Under the pieces are notes generated by a model. It worked only from the letters and a program-made list of their open reading frames with translations, ran no database searches and was not told the DNA's origin. Positions 42,601-53,370 of a DNA stretch of 64,000 bases are shown here, piece by piece; the first letter of the stretch is position 1; each line of letters opens with the position of its first letter. The translations under genes and the position numbers were made by a program. The DNA is from Fulvia fulva (taxonomy: Eukaryota; Ascomycota; Dothideomycetes; Mycosphaerellales; Mycosphaerellaceae), in assembly GCF_020509005.1 (NCBI RefSeq), contig NC_063021.1, positions 868,001-932,000 on the forward strand, in the 5' to 3' direction.

Positions 42601-45600
42601 TCAGCGATCGCCCATGTCAGGCAAGTCCTCTGCCGAATCGAGTCGTGAGAAGTAGCGATCAAGATTCTGAGCGCGTGCCTGTTCCTTGTCAACGTCGTCG
42701 CCGAGGCGAACGTTCTCGAGCCTATCGATGACGTTCTGGCGGTGATTGCGAGCTGGACCGGCGGAGTCGATCTGATTGCCACGGTTGAATGGGTAGGTGG
42801 CGGAGCTGGTGCTGCCAAACTGAAGACCTGGTGGGTTCCAGTTGCTGCCTTGGATGGCTGAGCGCTGTGGATCGCTTACAATGCCACCATAGTCGTTGCC
42901 ATTGGAAGTTGGTCGTGCGGTACCGATAGGGTTTGGTGGTGCGGCCTGACGACCAAGGCCTCCTGCATTTGAAGCGCCCTGCGGCTGTGCGTTCCATGGA
43001 GTGGTCTGGCTACCGAATGTGGGCATAGTATTCAGAGGCTGCATGGGTGATGGCGGCTCGACTTGCTGCGCCTGTATGTAGGCTTGAGCCAGCATGCTGT
43101 TTGGACGATACTCGCTTGATCGACCCTGCTCGGTCGAGGCAAACATGGGGTAGGTGTAGGTAGTGCCGCCCATGGCATATGGGTTGCTGCTCGAACCGCT
43201 CTCCTCACCAGTCTGTTGTCCCAAGCTATTCATGGCCTGACCCGTCATTCCTGCTGGTCCATAGTACATCGGCTGCTGCGATGTTGGCAAGGCTGCTGGC
43301 GCAAAGCTGTTTGAGACACCGGGAATGGCAGGGTAGTTGGGATTGTAGGTATCGTACGGAATCTGGTACGGCATCTGCGCACCGTATGGATCACGGTCCT
43401 CGCCGTATGACATCGTGTAAGCGCTGTTCACGGCGTATGGGTTGTTTGGGGCGACGGCGCCTGGGCCGATGCCGGTGGGTGGCTGGCCCATAGCATGCTG
43501 CGAGAATGAGGCTGGATTGATGGCGGAGAGCCAGATGCGGGTCTTGTAGATACGGTAGAGCTCGGTGATCAAGTCTTTGAAATTGATGTAGTGGTCGGCA
43601 TAGTAGTAGAAAATCAGCTTCTGGAAGTCCCTGATGGAATATTAGTGTCATAACACGACTGTCACGGTCTTGTTCCACATACCACTGCCACTCTGCATCG
43701 AGGATCTCCATCTGCAGGCGCAGGTGAGCCACCTTCTGCTGGCAGGTGCGCTTGGCCTTGGCCTCATTTCCCTCCTTCTCAGCGAGCATCTTAATCTCGT
43801 GATTGTTGGCGAGACGCTTGATGGCCTTTGGCTTGAGGTTGTTGAAGTTGTCGCGTGGTATGGTGCCTTGCATGGTAGCCGGAGCGTCAGGAAACAGCTG
43901 TCCACCTCCTCCCATCATGCTGCTCTCTCCGTGGAGTTGTGCGTTTGGGTTGAAGCCTCCCTCCTTGTTGCGAGAGTACATCATAAGCCATTTATACTGT
44001 TCTTCGCTGTACTTCTTCTTAAGGATACGTGCGTGATCAGGAGTGACTTTGGAATGCTGGACCGTACCGAGATCCTGTCCACGGTCGGCCTCGACAATGA
44101 CCATGTCACCGTCCTTGATGGTCAGGCCGGTGTTATCGAGCAGGTAAAAGACGTCCACGCGTGAGCACTTGAAGCTAACAATATAGAGCTGCTTGCGCGG
44201 TCTATTACTGCCTCCAGGGCCCCATGATACGTTCTGTGTCATTTGCGTCTGCTGCATGCGGCGTGTGTCGAGCTCGCGCTGCTCTTGGTCGGTCAGATGG
44301 ACTGGAGAGACGCGGTACATTGTTGGTATGTGATGTTCTGCCACAGCGTGCTGTGCGCGGCTCAATGGATGGTCGTAGTCTTGATAGTCTGTTGCGTGTC
44401 AGAAGTGGTGCGGAGGATGCTAGTGATGGACAGCCATTTATGATGAGGATTGGGGAGGGTTATTGGTGGTGTGGTTGTTAGTTCGTGAAGGAGGGAAGAA
44501 GGGAGAGGCGTGCGGGCTTATATATGCCATATGGCAGAAGTGAAAGCGGTCACGCGGGCTGCTGCCTTCACAATGGCAAGCACGCGGTATTGTGAAAGCG
44601 TCAGTGAAGGGTATGCTTACCGTCCTCGACCGCCTCGTGGTGCGTGTATGCTTTATTAAGATGGCTGGGCTCGCCGGCGGCCAGAGAACCACGGCGTGTA
44701 GGTATGTCTGCCAAAGAGTGGCGACGCGACTCGTTTACGTTAGGCACGTTATCCCAGCCAAGATGGCTTTGCCATTGGGCTCGGCGATGGGGCTGATCTA
44801 TCGGGGAGGAAAGCGTTAGTAAACCGTCGCGAAGCGGCCGTAGCCTTCAAGTATTCTGTGATATCTAGTGCACTGCAACGGACGCCCGCTCTCATGGCAC
44901 CGAGCAATCTACGTGTGTGTAGGCCCGCGAACAGGGAGATCTCGCGGTTAAGATCGTGGTTCACAGTGTAGAGAAGGCCTGCATGGGCAGGGACTTGCAT
45001 CTGGTGCTGGGGATCATGTAGAAGGGGCAAGCTTACCGAGAGCAAGATTGGCAAAAGCAGATTCAAAGGTCTTTCCACGAAGGAGCCCAGTCTGCGGAGG
45101 TGGAGAACGGTCGTCGTCATAGTCTATCCCGTAGCCAGCGTGAGCATACGTAGCTGGCAATGTTGCTGTGCGCAGCAAAGAGCCTATAGGAGGATGAGAT
45201 GTCGTATGCGTAAGTCTGCTCCCCAGCTCAGATTCGGAGTCTGTATCTGCTTCTTCCGCAAGAAGCCCAAGCGGGAGCGCTGCGACTTGGGCAGTCGCGC
45301 TTGCATGAGCCCCCGTTGTTTGCGGAGCTTCGCATTGGCCCTGCGAATGAGACAATGACCGACCGGTCTTTGGCGTTGGCTGCAGCGGTATAGCAAACGG
45401 TAAGGTTGCTCCCTCGCTCGCAGAGGGAGAAGGCGTATTGCCAGGCCTCAACGCCGCATGCGCTGGATTAACAGGAGCAGCCAGACGTGCATCTCGAGCA
45501 GCATTACGCTGCGCCGCCTCCGACATCTTGAAGCTGCCCTTCCTCGTCGTCGACCAGATACCACCAGGCAGACCAGGCACACTGTTCTGCCTCATAGGAA

Positions 45601-45745
45601 ACTTCCCGAACGATGTCGAAGACGGCCATGGCCGCTCATCCTCCGAGGAGGCCACGGCCTCAGAGTCCGGTGTGGCTCGACGCGCAGGCTACACCATACA
45701 TCAGCATCGCCACGAGATCAGGGAGAGCAGCTAGCATACATTCAT
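42601..45745 (-). CDS. PSP1-domain protein
   Basis: Five exons: 45745-45740 (ATGAAT), 45688-45037, 44797-44621, 44388-43683 and 43630-42601. Introns are 51, 239, 232 and 52 bp, and all phases agree. The product is 856 residues. The N-terminal ~220 residues are disordered and match fungal Psp1 proteins (SEAVASSEDERPWPSS, FAIPLQPTPKTGRSLSHSQG, THTTSHPPIGSLLRT). The PSP1 C-terminal domain spans ~300-520: LYIVSFKCSRVDVFYL, GDMVIVEADRGQDLGTV, KRLANNHEIKMLAEKEGNEA, and WDFQKLIFYYYADHYINFK across an intron. The tail is Pro/Gln/Asn-rich. Yeast Psp1 suppresses DNA polymerase and cdc13 defects and is cytoplasmic; bacterial relatives bind cell-cycle proteins. The two-codon first exon is the least certain part. 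Confidence 0.83.
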
Positions 45746-48700
45746 GATTATGGAAAGAGAAGGTCACCCGTGCTGGGCGGTATTCATAAAAAGAGCAAGG
45801 AACAGAATCGCGGTGGGAGTATATCTGCAGGATCGATCAGCATCGGATCTACGCACTGGCGCTTCGATGGGGCCGTCCAGATCATCTACGCCAGGCAAAC
45901 ATGATGGGGAGGGCAGTATTCCATAAAGTCCGGATCAAGGGAGAACACAGGTGGTCGCTGTCCAGACGATGCGGTCCACATCAGCCAAAGCAGCGGCAGA
46001 GGTAGCAGCGGCGATGATCTGACTGATATCGCGCATGCCTATGACTATGCCTATGCGGACCTGCGTTGGACTATCTGGCCACTGCGATGGGGAGTCATGC
46101 GGACCATCGAAGCAACAGGATAGCCACATGGAGGGATCGAGAAGCCCATGTCCGGCACTAGATTATCTCTGCGCGTCCAGAGATATGTTGGCATCCTAAT
46201 GGCCGTCCGCAGCCTGATTTACCAACGAATGCCAGATGCCACGGTTCTGTGCTGTGCTGTGTCTTCCCGAAGATCATTCATGCACTATCGGGGCTGGATC
46301 CCCAGATGGACAACATGGCACTCCAGGAAGTTTACTCCGCAGACTGTTAACCCAAAGCGTACAGCTCTCCCATTGGACCACAGAGGTTTATCTCCGGCGA
46401 TGCCATCTTTTCTCTGGATTCCTGGGCATACTCTGGTATATTGCAGCCCTTTGCGCAAAATGATATGGCCAGCCTGATTCCAACGCTTGGAGAAGCATCC
46501 CGCATACTGTGAGGAGACCAATGGAAGCCCGGATGTTTTCTGCATGCACCAACAGGAACGTACCTAAATAAAGTCTTTTCCAATCGTAAAAAGTCGTGCA
46601 GCCCTCTAGTCTATGTCTACAATGCGAGTCTATGCATCGAAGTCAGCAACCTCGTCCAGCTTTGGACATGCTCAAGACATGGCGATACTTACCGGTATGT
46701 CGTGAGCTGGTATTACATGTCTGAGGGGAAGCGTCTTGAGTTTTTGTATGGTGTATATCGTTCTGCTGTTCTGTCAGTCAAGCCTCAACGATGCGACCTT
46801 TGATACGGGCGCTACTACCTATGGTCATGCCCAACGCCGCAGTACTACCGATCTATCACCAAGAACAAGAAGAAGGATATCGCTGGAGGTTTGTGCGCCT
46901 CACATCAACAGCCTGAGACGTCGGGTAGTGCTGCAACGATGCCTAATATCTTCGAAGGAATGCGGACAACGCGTGCGGAGTCGTTGCGAGGCGACTGGTC
47001 CTTGTGGGGAATCGCCACGATCCCGATCTCAACGACGACGGCGCAAGAGGAGTCTGTGGGCAGAAGAAAGCTCCGACTCTTGCACTGTGCCTCACAGGGC
47101 ACTCGCCAGCCGTCGAGAGGATATGGTAGCAGAAACAGAGTCGAGGACACACGATGATGGACTCGAGAGGGAGAAGCCAGGCCTTGAAACGTTGGCTGTT
47201 GTGGGGAAAGGCGCCAGCAGAAGGTTAGGTCGATGATTGGCGAGGTATGGCTGGCTCACGGGAGCGAAAGCGTTTCTCGATGGCTTTGGCTGTGCGCGGC
47301 GTGTCCTTGTCCGAAATGGCGTGGAGGTGCGCAGACGAGGTCGAGCTCTGTCTTTGATATTGCAGGCAGAATGGGGCCCTTCATGCAGCTACAATAAGTA
47401 GGAGCCAGCAGCGAGCCGCCGTCGACCAAGGATCCAGGGGCCGCGGTACATACAGATGCGGAGAAAGGCTCGAAGGACCTGCATGCATGCACTACTGGCA
47501 CCCTTTGCTTGGGAGCGGTCACGAGAGCGGCCAGCAGCAAGCTCGCAGAAGAACGTACTGCGCGCCAATCACGACGGCGAGCGTAGCACCATTGGGCAGG
47601 TGTTCGCAAGACCAATTCTTGCCCTCCTGCGAGCGCGCGGGACGACGAGCGTCATCTCAGGGAGTCAGGGCAGAACTAAAGTTGACTGCTTGTTTGGACC
47701 GCCTGCACTCTTAATGGCAGGAGGGAAGTGAACGATGGACTTGCACGCACATCACACTACTACTGATTCTGGCAGCGACACAGCTTGCGAGAGCTTCGCG
47801 AAGGCTCCTTCGTGCGGAGAAACTCATCACCACCAAGACGCTGCGATCCACGGGACCAGGAGTGTGCGTGGCACGAGACCCATCATCAGGTTTAATCTTG
47901 AAGGCTGTAGCATCAATGGGGAGGAGAACCTAGCTTTGGAGCTCTGCGACGCTCACTACTGAGGGGCACATCGCAGGTCTGCAGTGCTCTGCCTGACCTT
48001 TGCGATCATCATACCTACGATCTAATGAGTCTCGCAGAGAAACCCGCACAACTGGTGGGCCGACCGACAGCAGACAACTTCAAAACACACAATGCCGCGA
48101 ACCCGCCCCGATCCCATCAGCCTAGCCCTACGAACAGGCCTCGAACAAAGTCACCTCATCCTCGGGTGCTGCTATGGATAGCAAACAAGCAGAGTTCCGG
48201 ATCCTCAATATGCACCCCACAATACTTGCAGCTGCTGTGGCCTGGGTGCCCTGCTCCAATCAGTCATCACCGTCATCATCTGAGATCTGCTTTGCTCGGA
48301 GGGAACCAAGCCTGCGAAACGAACACACGGAGGTACAGCATGGTTGCTTGAAAGAAGTCTCGACTTGAATACTGCATTGGAGGCCACACCATAACCTATC
48401 TGCTTGCAAGCGCTGACTGGCGTTACAAAACGTGCTAGTATGCAGAATCCTGTGTCCGCCGCCTTCCACGAGGCATTGGCGCTCTCGATTCGCATGCTCT
48501 GCAGATTCGGTCCCCGGCAAGACGAGTTGGTGCGACTTGCGTGCTTCCAATCGCTGATCCCGGCCTCTCAAATTGATGTGGTGAGCAGAGGTGACCCATC
48601 ATCAAGCCTGCGGCCGCTCTCAATAGCGACGTGTAATGACTCCGAAGTACCTGCCCCAGCTTCTGCGGAGTGCGCGCCTAAGCAAGTCATGCTGATACAC

Positions 48701-48950
48701 CTTGCACAACATGGACAGCGATCATGCACATCGTCAAGGTTGTTCTCGCGCTCGAAGGTCTTCAATCGATTGCTGCGGAGCATTCGCGAGAATGATGTCT
48801 TCCTGCTGACATGGTTACGGTCGTGCATTTAGTGATGCTGCTTATGCCACGTCGCTCTTATACGCAGAGCCTCAGAACGAGTCTTCGTTGGATGGTAGAT
48901 ACCTGAGCTCTACACATATCAAATCCTTCAGCGCATCACGTCGACTTGCA
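45746..48950. other. Gene-poor intergenic region
   Basis: About 3.2 kb. Frames up to 166 codons occur (for example 46736-47236 plus and 47256-47615 minus) but none has a recognisable motif, splice pattern or steady codon use. No transposon ends, tRNA or repeats were recognised. Confidence 0.45.
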
Positions 48951-49537
48951 CTAGTAATAGTGCAGCTGGCCATCGCCCCAAGTCCCATCGGCCTTCAACT
49001 TGTCTAGCGCTGCCTTGTTAGCGGCAGCGGACTGTTCAGCATATGCATCCGAAGCTCCAGGCTTGTTAAAGTCAGGTGGCGAAGCCTTCATCTGCTCTCT
49101 GTCTTCCTTCTTCCCCATCATCCAGGTCAGTTCCGATGTGTCACCGCCACACGCTTGCCGGATCTCCTCTACTTGCTTGTCATCAAAGCCACGACCAAAG
49201 ACAACAGCCTCTGGCGGCTTCGAAAAGTTGTGAGTCCCGACATTGTCAGGATCCGGTGCAACAGCTTTGCCGGTTTTGAGAGCAAGAATCTCACTCTTGG
49301 CTCGTGCTACCGAGTTGACAAATTGGATGACTGTGTAGTATCAGCTTAGTATGTGCATTGTAATGCTTTCTGGCAAGTACCCTCATATTCCGGCGCCATC
49401 CGTGGGGCTACTCTGGATCCCATTGTGCTTGTCACACCGCACAGCACGATTGGAGTGGCCGTTGTAGAAAGGAAGTGCTTATTGTTGACAGAATGTTGGA
49501 TGATGTTCGTCGCCAGACGCGCAGAATGCTTCAGCAT
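48951..49537 (-). CDS. Small conserved fungal protein with possible mitochondrial presequence
   Basis: Two exons, 49537-49381 and 49330-48951, joined across a 50-bp intron (GTACTT ... ACAG) at APEYE-VIQFV; 178 residues. The second exon has no upstream ATG of its own and is seen only when the intron is removed. Residues 1-25 (MLKHSARLATNIIQHSVNNK) are basic and amphipathic, like a mitochondrial presequence. The core then has TPIVLCGVTSTMGSRVAP, GTHNFSKPPEAVVFGRGFDD and a C-terminal GDGQLHYY. I recall this pattern from an unnamed ascomycete family; the VLCG start with later VVFGRGFDD suggests a small alpha/beta fold. Function unknown. Confidence 0.72.
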
Positions 49538-51186
49538 GTCACGCTCGCAGCTGAATGATCACTTTTATCGTCCAAGACTCCCACGTTTGACTAAGATTGG
49601 CCGGACGGAGCATCAGCAAGGCCGACTAATCTTCTAAAGATGGAGTTGCGATCGAATCGACAGTGGGACAGGATGAATGCAATGCGAGCATACAAGCAAG
49701 CATAGTTCTTGTTGATAGAAGTGTATGTCTACTCCAGCGGACACACGACAAAGCCGAGAAAGCGAGCTGAACGATCTTACCCAATCTCACCTGATCCTTC
49801 TTGCCTCGGGCACTCTCATCACACACAAAGTCTACGCGTGCACTAGACACAGATGTTCAATGCCATACTATATGCATCGACTGCGCGCAGGGCACCAACG
49901 AAGAAGCGATGTTGATGAACCATCTTGAAGCCAAGGCCAAGGCGACATCCAAGTCCACGCTGTGGACCCATAACCAATACTAATTCAGTCTCCATCTCGC
50001 AGCGACAACAAACGGCATCACGAAAGATAACAGTCACCAGAGACACATTCATCACGGCTCAATAAACCACCTCGAAGCCTTGCCACCACTCCGAAAGTGA
50101 TACATGTACGTATGCAACCCACAGCCAAGTAACCCACCGCCCCCCCAAAAACGCTATCGTACCTCCTATGCTGTGAACAGCAGCGACAAGACCTGAGCAT
50201 ACGCTTCAACATGCTTGGCCTAAAGTGTCTCCTCTCCAGTATAGCCGCGTACAGCGATACGACGTTGCCACGCTGTGGCGTAACCAGAAAAGCATACAGC
50301 AGCCTCTCAATAGGGCTGCACAAACTATTTCGAGTAACGACTCAGCTGTAGTCATCGATGCATTGACCCGACCAAGATCTTGCATGTGAACAGATCTCGC
50401 CACGCCACAGTTGCGCCATGCGGTGTGCGGTCGCGATGGAAACTTACGGTATGTCTTGAACCAACCACGATGTGTCTGGCTTTGAGTCAATGTATACAGC
50501 TTGGACAGACTTTGGTGGGAGAAACTGTCTTTGACCAGCAGATTGAATATTGATACACTTTCGGCCTCATGGAGCCATGCAATATGCTAAATAGTAATAT
50601 ATGATGCCTCTTTGGCAAAGCGTCTAGCGCATTTTGAGCCATCTAATCGTGACAGTCCTTCACCCATATGTCGTAATAATGCGTTGCGCCGTTGTCATGC
50701 ATCGAAGTACATTGCTTTGTACAGTTGGTTTTCAACAGATGTGCCAATCCCATGGTACCGCTGAGTCGCTTCATGCAATAGTCATATGCCGTCAAAGAAA
50801 TTCCCGCCATACCGCCTAAATGATGTAATAATGCGAGAGTGGTGACCGACAGTGTGACTGACAGCCTAGATTCGCCGTGTTCCGGCTGCCGATGATCCAG
50901 AAGCCTCGCGACTTCCGCTGGTGGGACGTTCATAACGTCACCTAACATACTGCATCCAGACCACAGAGAATGTCGAGGAGTCGGCTTGTAGACCGCGGAT
51001 CGGTGAAGAGGCCGCGGTGCTCGTTTTGCCAAACGCCAAGGCTGCTCAGCCACATCGTCGTCTCGTGAGATCACGCATCTTTGTAGTCGTATTCAGGTGC
51101 TTCACGCTAGTGGTCTCGTGTGATCACTATGCTTAGCAAAGGTATACGACCTCATCGTTCGTGGGACCGGTCGTGAAGAAAGCGGC
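49538..51186. other. Gene-poor intergenic region
   Basis: About 1.65 kb without a supported gene. A short CCCCCCC run lies near 50140. Nothing else recognised. Confidence 0.4.
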
Positions 51187-53370
51187 TCAGTCGCGACGTC
51201 CACGCTTACCGAAGCTTTCGACCTCCGGATGGACCACGCGCATGTGTCGCGTGAGAGCGTCATTACGTGAGAACGTCTTCTCCTCACGACACATCGGGCA
51301 CCGAACCTTCTGCTTGCGTCCGTTGTGGATGGTGTCCTCATGGCGCGTCAAGTCGTAGGGCCGTGAGAAGATCGTGTTACACGGCTTGTTGGTGGACGGG
51401 TTGATGCGTGTGCACTTGTGGGGGCCAGCCTGAGAGTTCCTCGCCAGGATCTGTGCTGAGGTCATGCCAGCAGTAGATGGTCCAGGTGATTCAGTACCAA
51501 CTGATCTCGGCGACATTGACTCACTTGCCTCAGGTGATGTGCTGTCAGCCATGATTTGCTGCTGTGAGCGATGATATTCGCGCTTGTGCTTTTGCAGGTC
51601 GTTGTGAGAGTTGAAGCGTTGTGTGCAGCCATGATACGTACACGTGTATGTACCGGTATTGGCACGGGTATCGTTAGGACGCTGAGGAACTGAGGTAGGC
51701 CCATTGTCGGTCGTCTCCTGGGATGACATCGGAAGGTCAGCGTCGCTGATGGATGTCTCCATTGATGGTATCGATGCTGGAAAGTTTGGTGTCTGATCCG
51801 AGAATTGATTCATCTGTGCGGCAACAGCAGCTTGGTAGTTGGCTTGGAAAGGGTTGTTCTTATTAAAGTCCGTTCCTTGTGGCAAACCATTGAAGTCGAA
51901 GACGGTACCGGAATAGCCGTTGTCGGCTGATGTGGCGTTCCTGAAACTCATGTTTTGCTGACCAGTGGTCGAGAGATCCACAAAGTTGGTCGACTGACCA
52001 AGATAGTTGTTGGTTGGCCACTGCTCTGTGCCACCGAAGTGCTTCTCGTAGCCTTCGGGTATGCTATCCTGGAATAGCGATGGCTGCTCGTCATTGTAGT
52101 CCAGTACCGCGTCCTTGGGTGATATCGTCTTTGTGGGTTCCCTTCGCAGTGTTGCACGCTGCACCTCCTGCTGCGCGGCCTCCTGCTGTTGTTGCTGGCG
52201 CATAGCTTGGGCTGTGGGAATGGCGTTCTGTGGTCTCCAGTCCTCTGCTGGAGCAAGTGGAGACCCATTCCTAAACGGCGATCGTTCTCTCGACACAGCA
52301 GATGCTGGCGATGCAGAGCGGGCGTTGTTCGCAGTTTGTAGTCGCTCGGTGATCAAATTTCGATGCGGCGACAAGTATGAATTCGCTGGCTTCGACGGTG
52401 CCGATGTGTAGACCGTGTTGGGGTTGTACAGCTCGTCTTGAAACGCTGCTGACTCTGTACGAAAGAGTTGAACATTTGGGTTGGCTTGCCGATAGTCTGC
52501 GTCATCATAAAGTAAGTAATCGGACATGTCGATCACGATCGATGAAGATGTCTCACCATTCGACTGCATAGTATACTGCTTCGAATCGCCATCACCGTTA
52601 CCGGACTGCGGCGTGGCGGGTGAATCGTTACCGTAGCTCGACATCGATTGTCGTGACGGCGCAGCGTCGGAAAGATAGTCCTCTGATGCGTGGTGATCGA
52701 TCCCGAAGCCTTTCATAGCGTAGTGCGCGCTGCTCATATGCGCTGCCTGGCTGGGCAGAGACGCTACGCTCGAATAGCCGCTCTCGACAGGCGTATGCGA
52801 AGGCGTTGGGAGGTTCTTCGGGAACAGGGCTTGGTCAGCGTAGAACGAGGTCTGATCGGGCGCTGTCTCCGTATTGGCGATTTGCGGATACGACGGATTG
52901 TACAGGTGCGGCGATGCCGGGCCGTTCGAGGCAACTGTCGAGGCCGATGGAGTGCGCTGATGACTCCTTGACCGCTTGACTCCCCTGGGTTGTTGCTGTG
53001 TGACAGATCCGTTCATGCTATTATTGTACACTTGCGCCGAGTACATCGAAGTCTGCCAATCGTGTGCAGATACCCCGTGGTCGCTGATGGCAGAGTCTTG
53101 CCTCACGCTGGCGTAACTGCGGAGTGGCGACGGTTGGTGAATAGTAAGGTCAGGATTCGGCGTCGGGTGGTGATATCCGCTGTCGGGACCGCTGGATTGC
53201 TGGAGCAAGGTCAATGCCTGCTGATATATCGCTGGCTCGTAAAGCGCAAAGTCGTGTTGTGGGGTCGTGGTCGTTGTTGTTGTTGAGGTATGTGGCGATG
53301 GAGGGAGAGAGGAGTAATGGTGTTGTGAAAGATGAGCGTTTGGGAGAGGAAAGCGCGATGGTGATGTCAT
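51187..53370 (-). CDS. C2H2 zinc-finger transcription factor, Rpn4-like
   Basis: A single exon of 727 residues from ATG 53370. About 580 residues are Gln/Ser/Asn-rich and disordered, as in activators. One C2H2 finger lies at ~590-615 (CTYHGCTQRFNSHNDLQKH). A C-terminal module holds a variant finger with a long loop (HKCTRINPSTNKPCNTIFSR, then DLTRHEDTIH) and a last one (CPMCREEKTFSRNDALTRHM). The SRPYDLTRHEDTIH and TFSRNDALTRHMRV segments resemble Rpn4, the proteasome-gene activator of yeasts, but I cannot exclude another C2H2 regulator. The product ends FGKRGRRD. Confidence 0.78.
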   Translation of the reverse strand: MTSPSRFPLPNAHLSQHHYSSLPPSPHTSTTTTTTTPQHDFALYEPAIYQQALTLLQQSSGPDSGYHHPTPNPDLTIHQPSPLRSYASVRQDSAISDHGVSAHDWQTSMYSAQVYNNSMNGSVTQQQPRGVKRSRSHQRTPSASTVASNGPASPHLYNPSYPQIANTETAPDQTSFYADQALFPKNLPTPSHTPVESGYSSVASLPSQAAHMSSAHYAMKGFGIDHHASEDYLSDAAPSRQSMSSYGNDSPATPQSGNGDGDSKQYTMQSNGETSSSIVIDMSDYLLYDDADYRQANPNVQLFRTESAAFQDELYNPNTVYTSAPSKPANSYLSPHRNLITERLQTANNARSASPASAVSRERSPFRNGSPLAPAEDWRPQNAIPTAQAMRQQQQQEAAQQEVQRATLRREPTKTISPKDAVLDYNDEQPSLFQDSIPEGYEKHFGGTEQWPTNNYLGQSTNFVDLSTTGQQNMSFRNATSADNGYSGTVFDFNGLPQGTDFNKNNPFQANYQAAVAAQMNQFSDQTPNFPASIPSMETSISDADLPMSSQETTDNGPTSVPQRPNDTRANTGTYTCTYHGCTQRFNSHNDLQKHKREYHRSQQQIMADSTSPEASESMSPRSVGTESPGPSTAGMTSAQILARNSQAGPHKCTRINPSTNKPCNTIFSRPYDLTRHEDTIHNGRKQKVRCPMCREEKTFSRNDALTRHMRVVHPEVESFGKRGRRD

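Noticed and set aside
46264..46515. Protein-like stretch on the plus strand with two in-frame stops
   Set aside because: Stop frequency is no lower than chance and no family is recognised.
46736..47236. 166-codon plus-strand frame
   Set aside because: Arg/Ser-rich without motif; adjacent frames look equally good, so coding is not supported.
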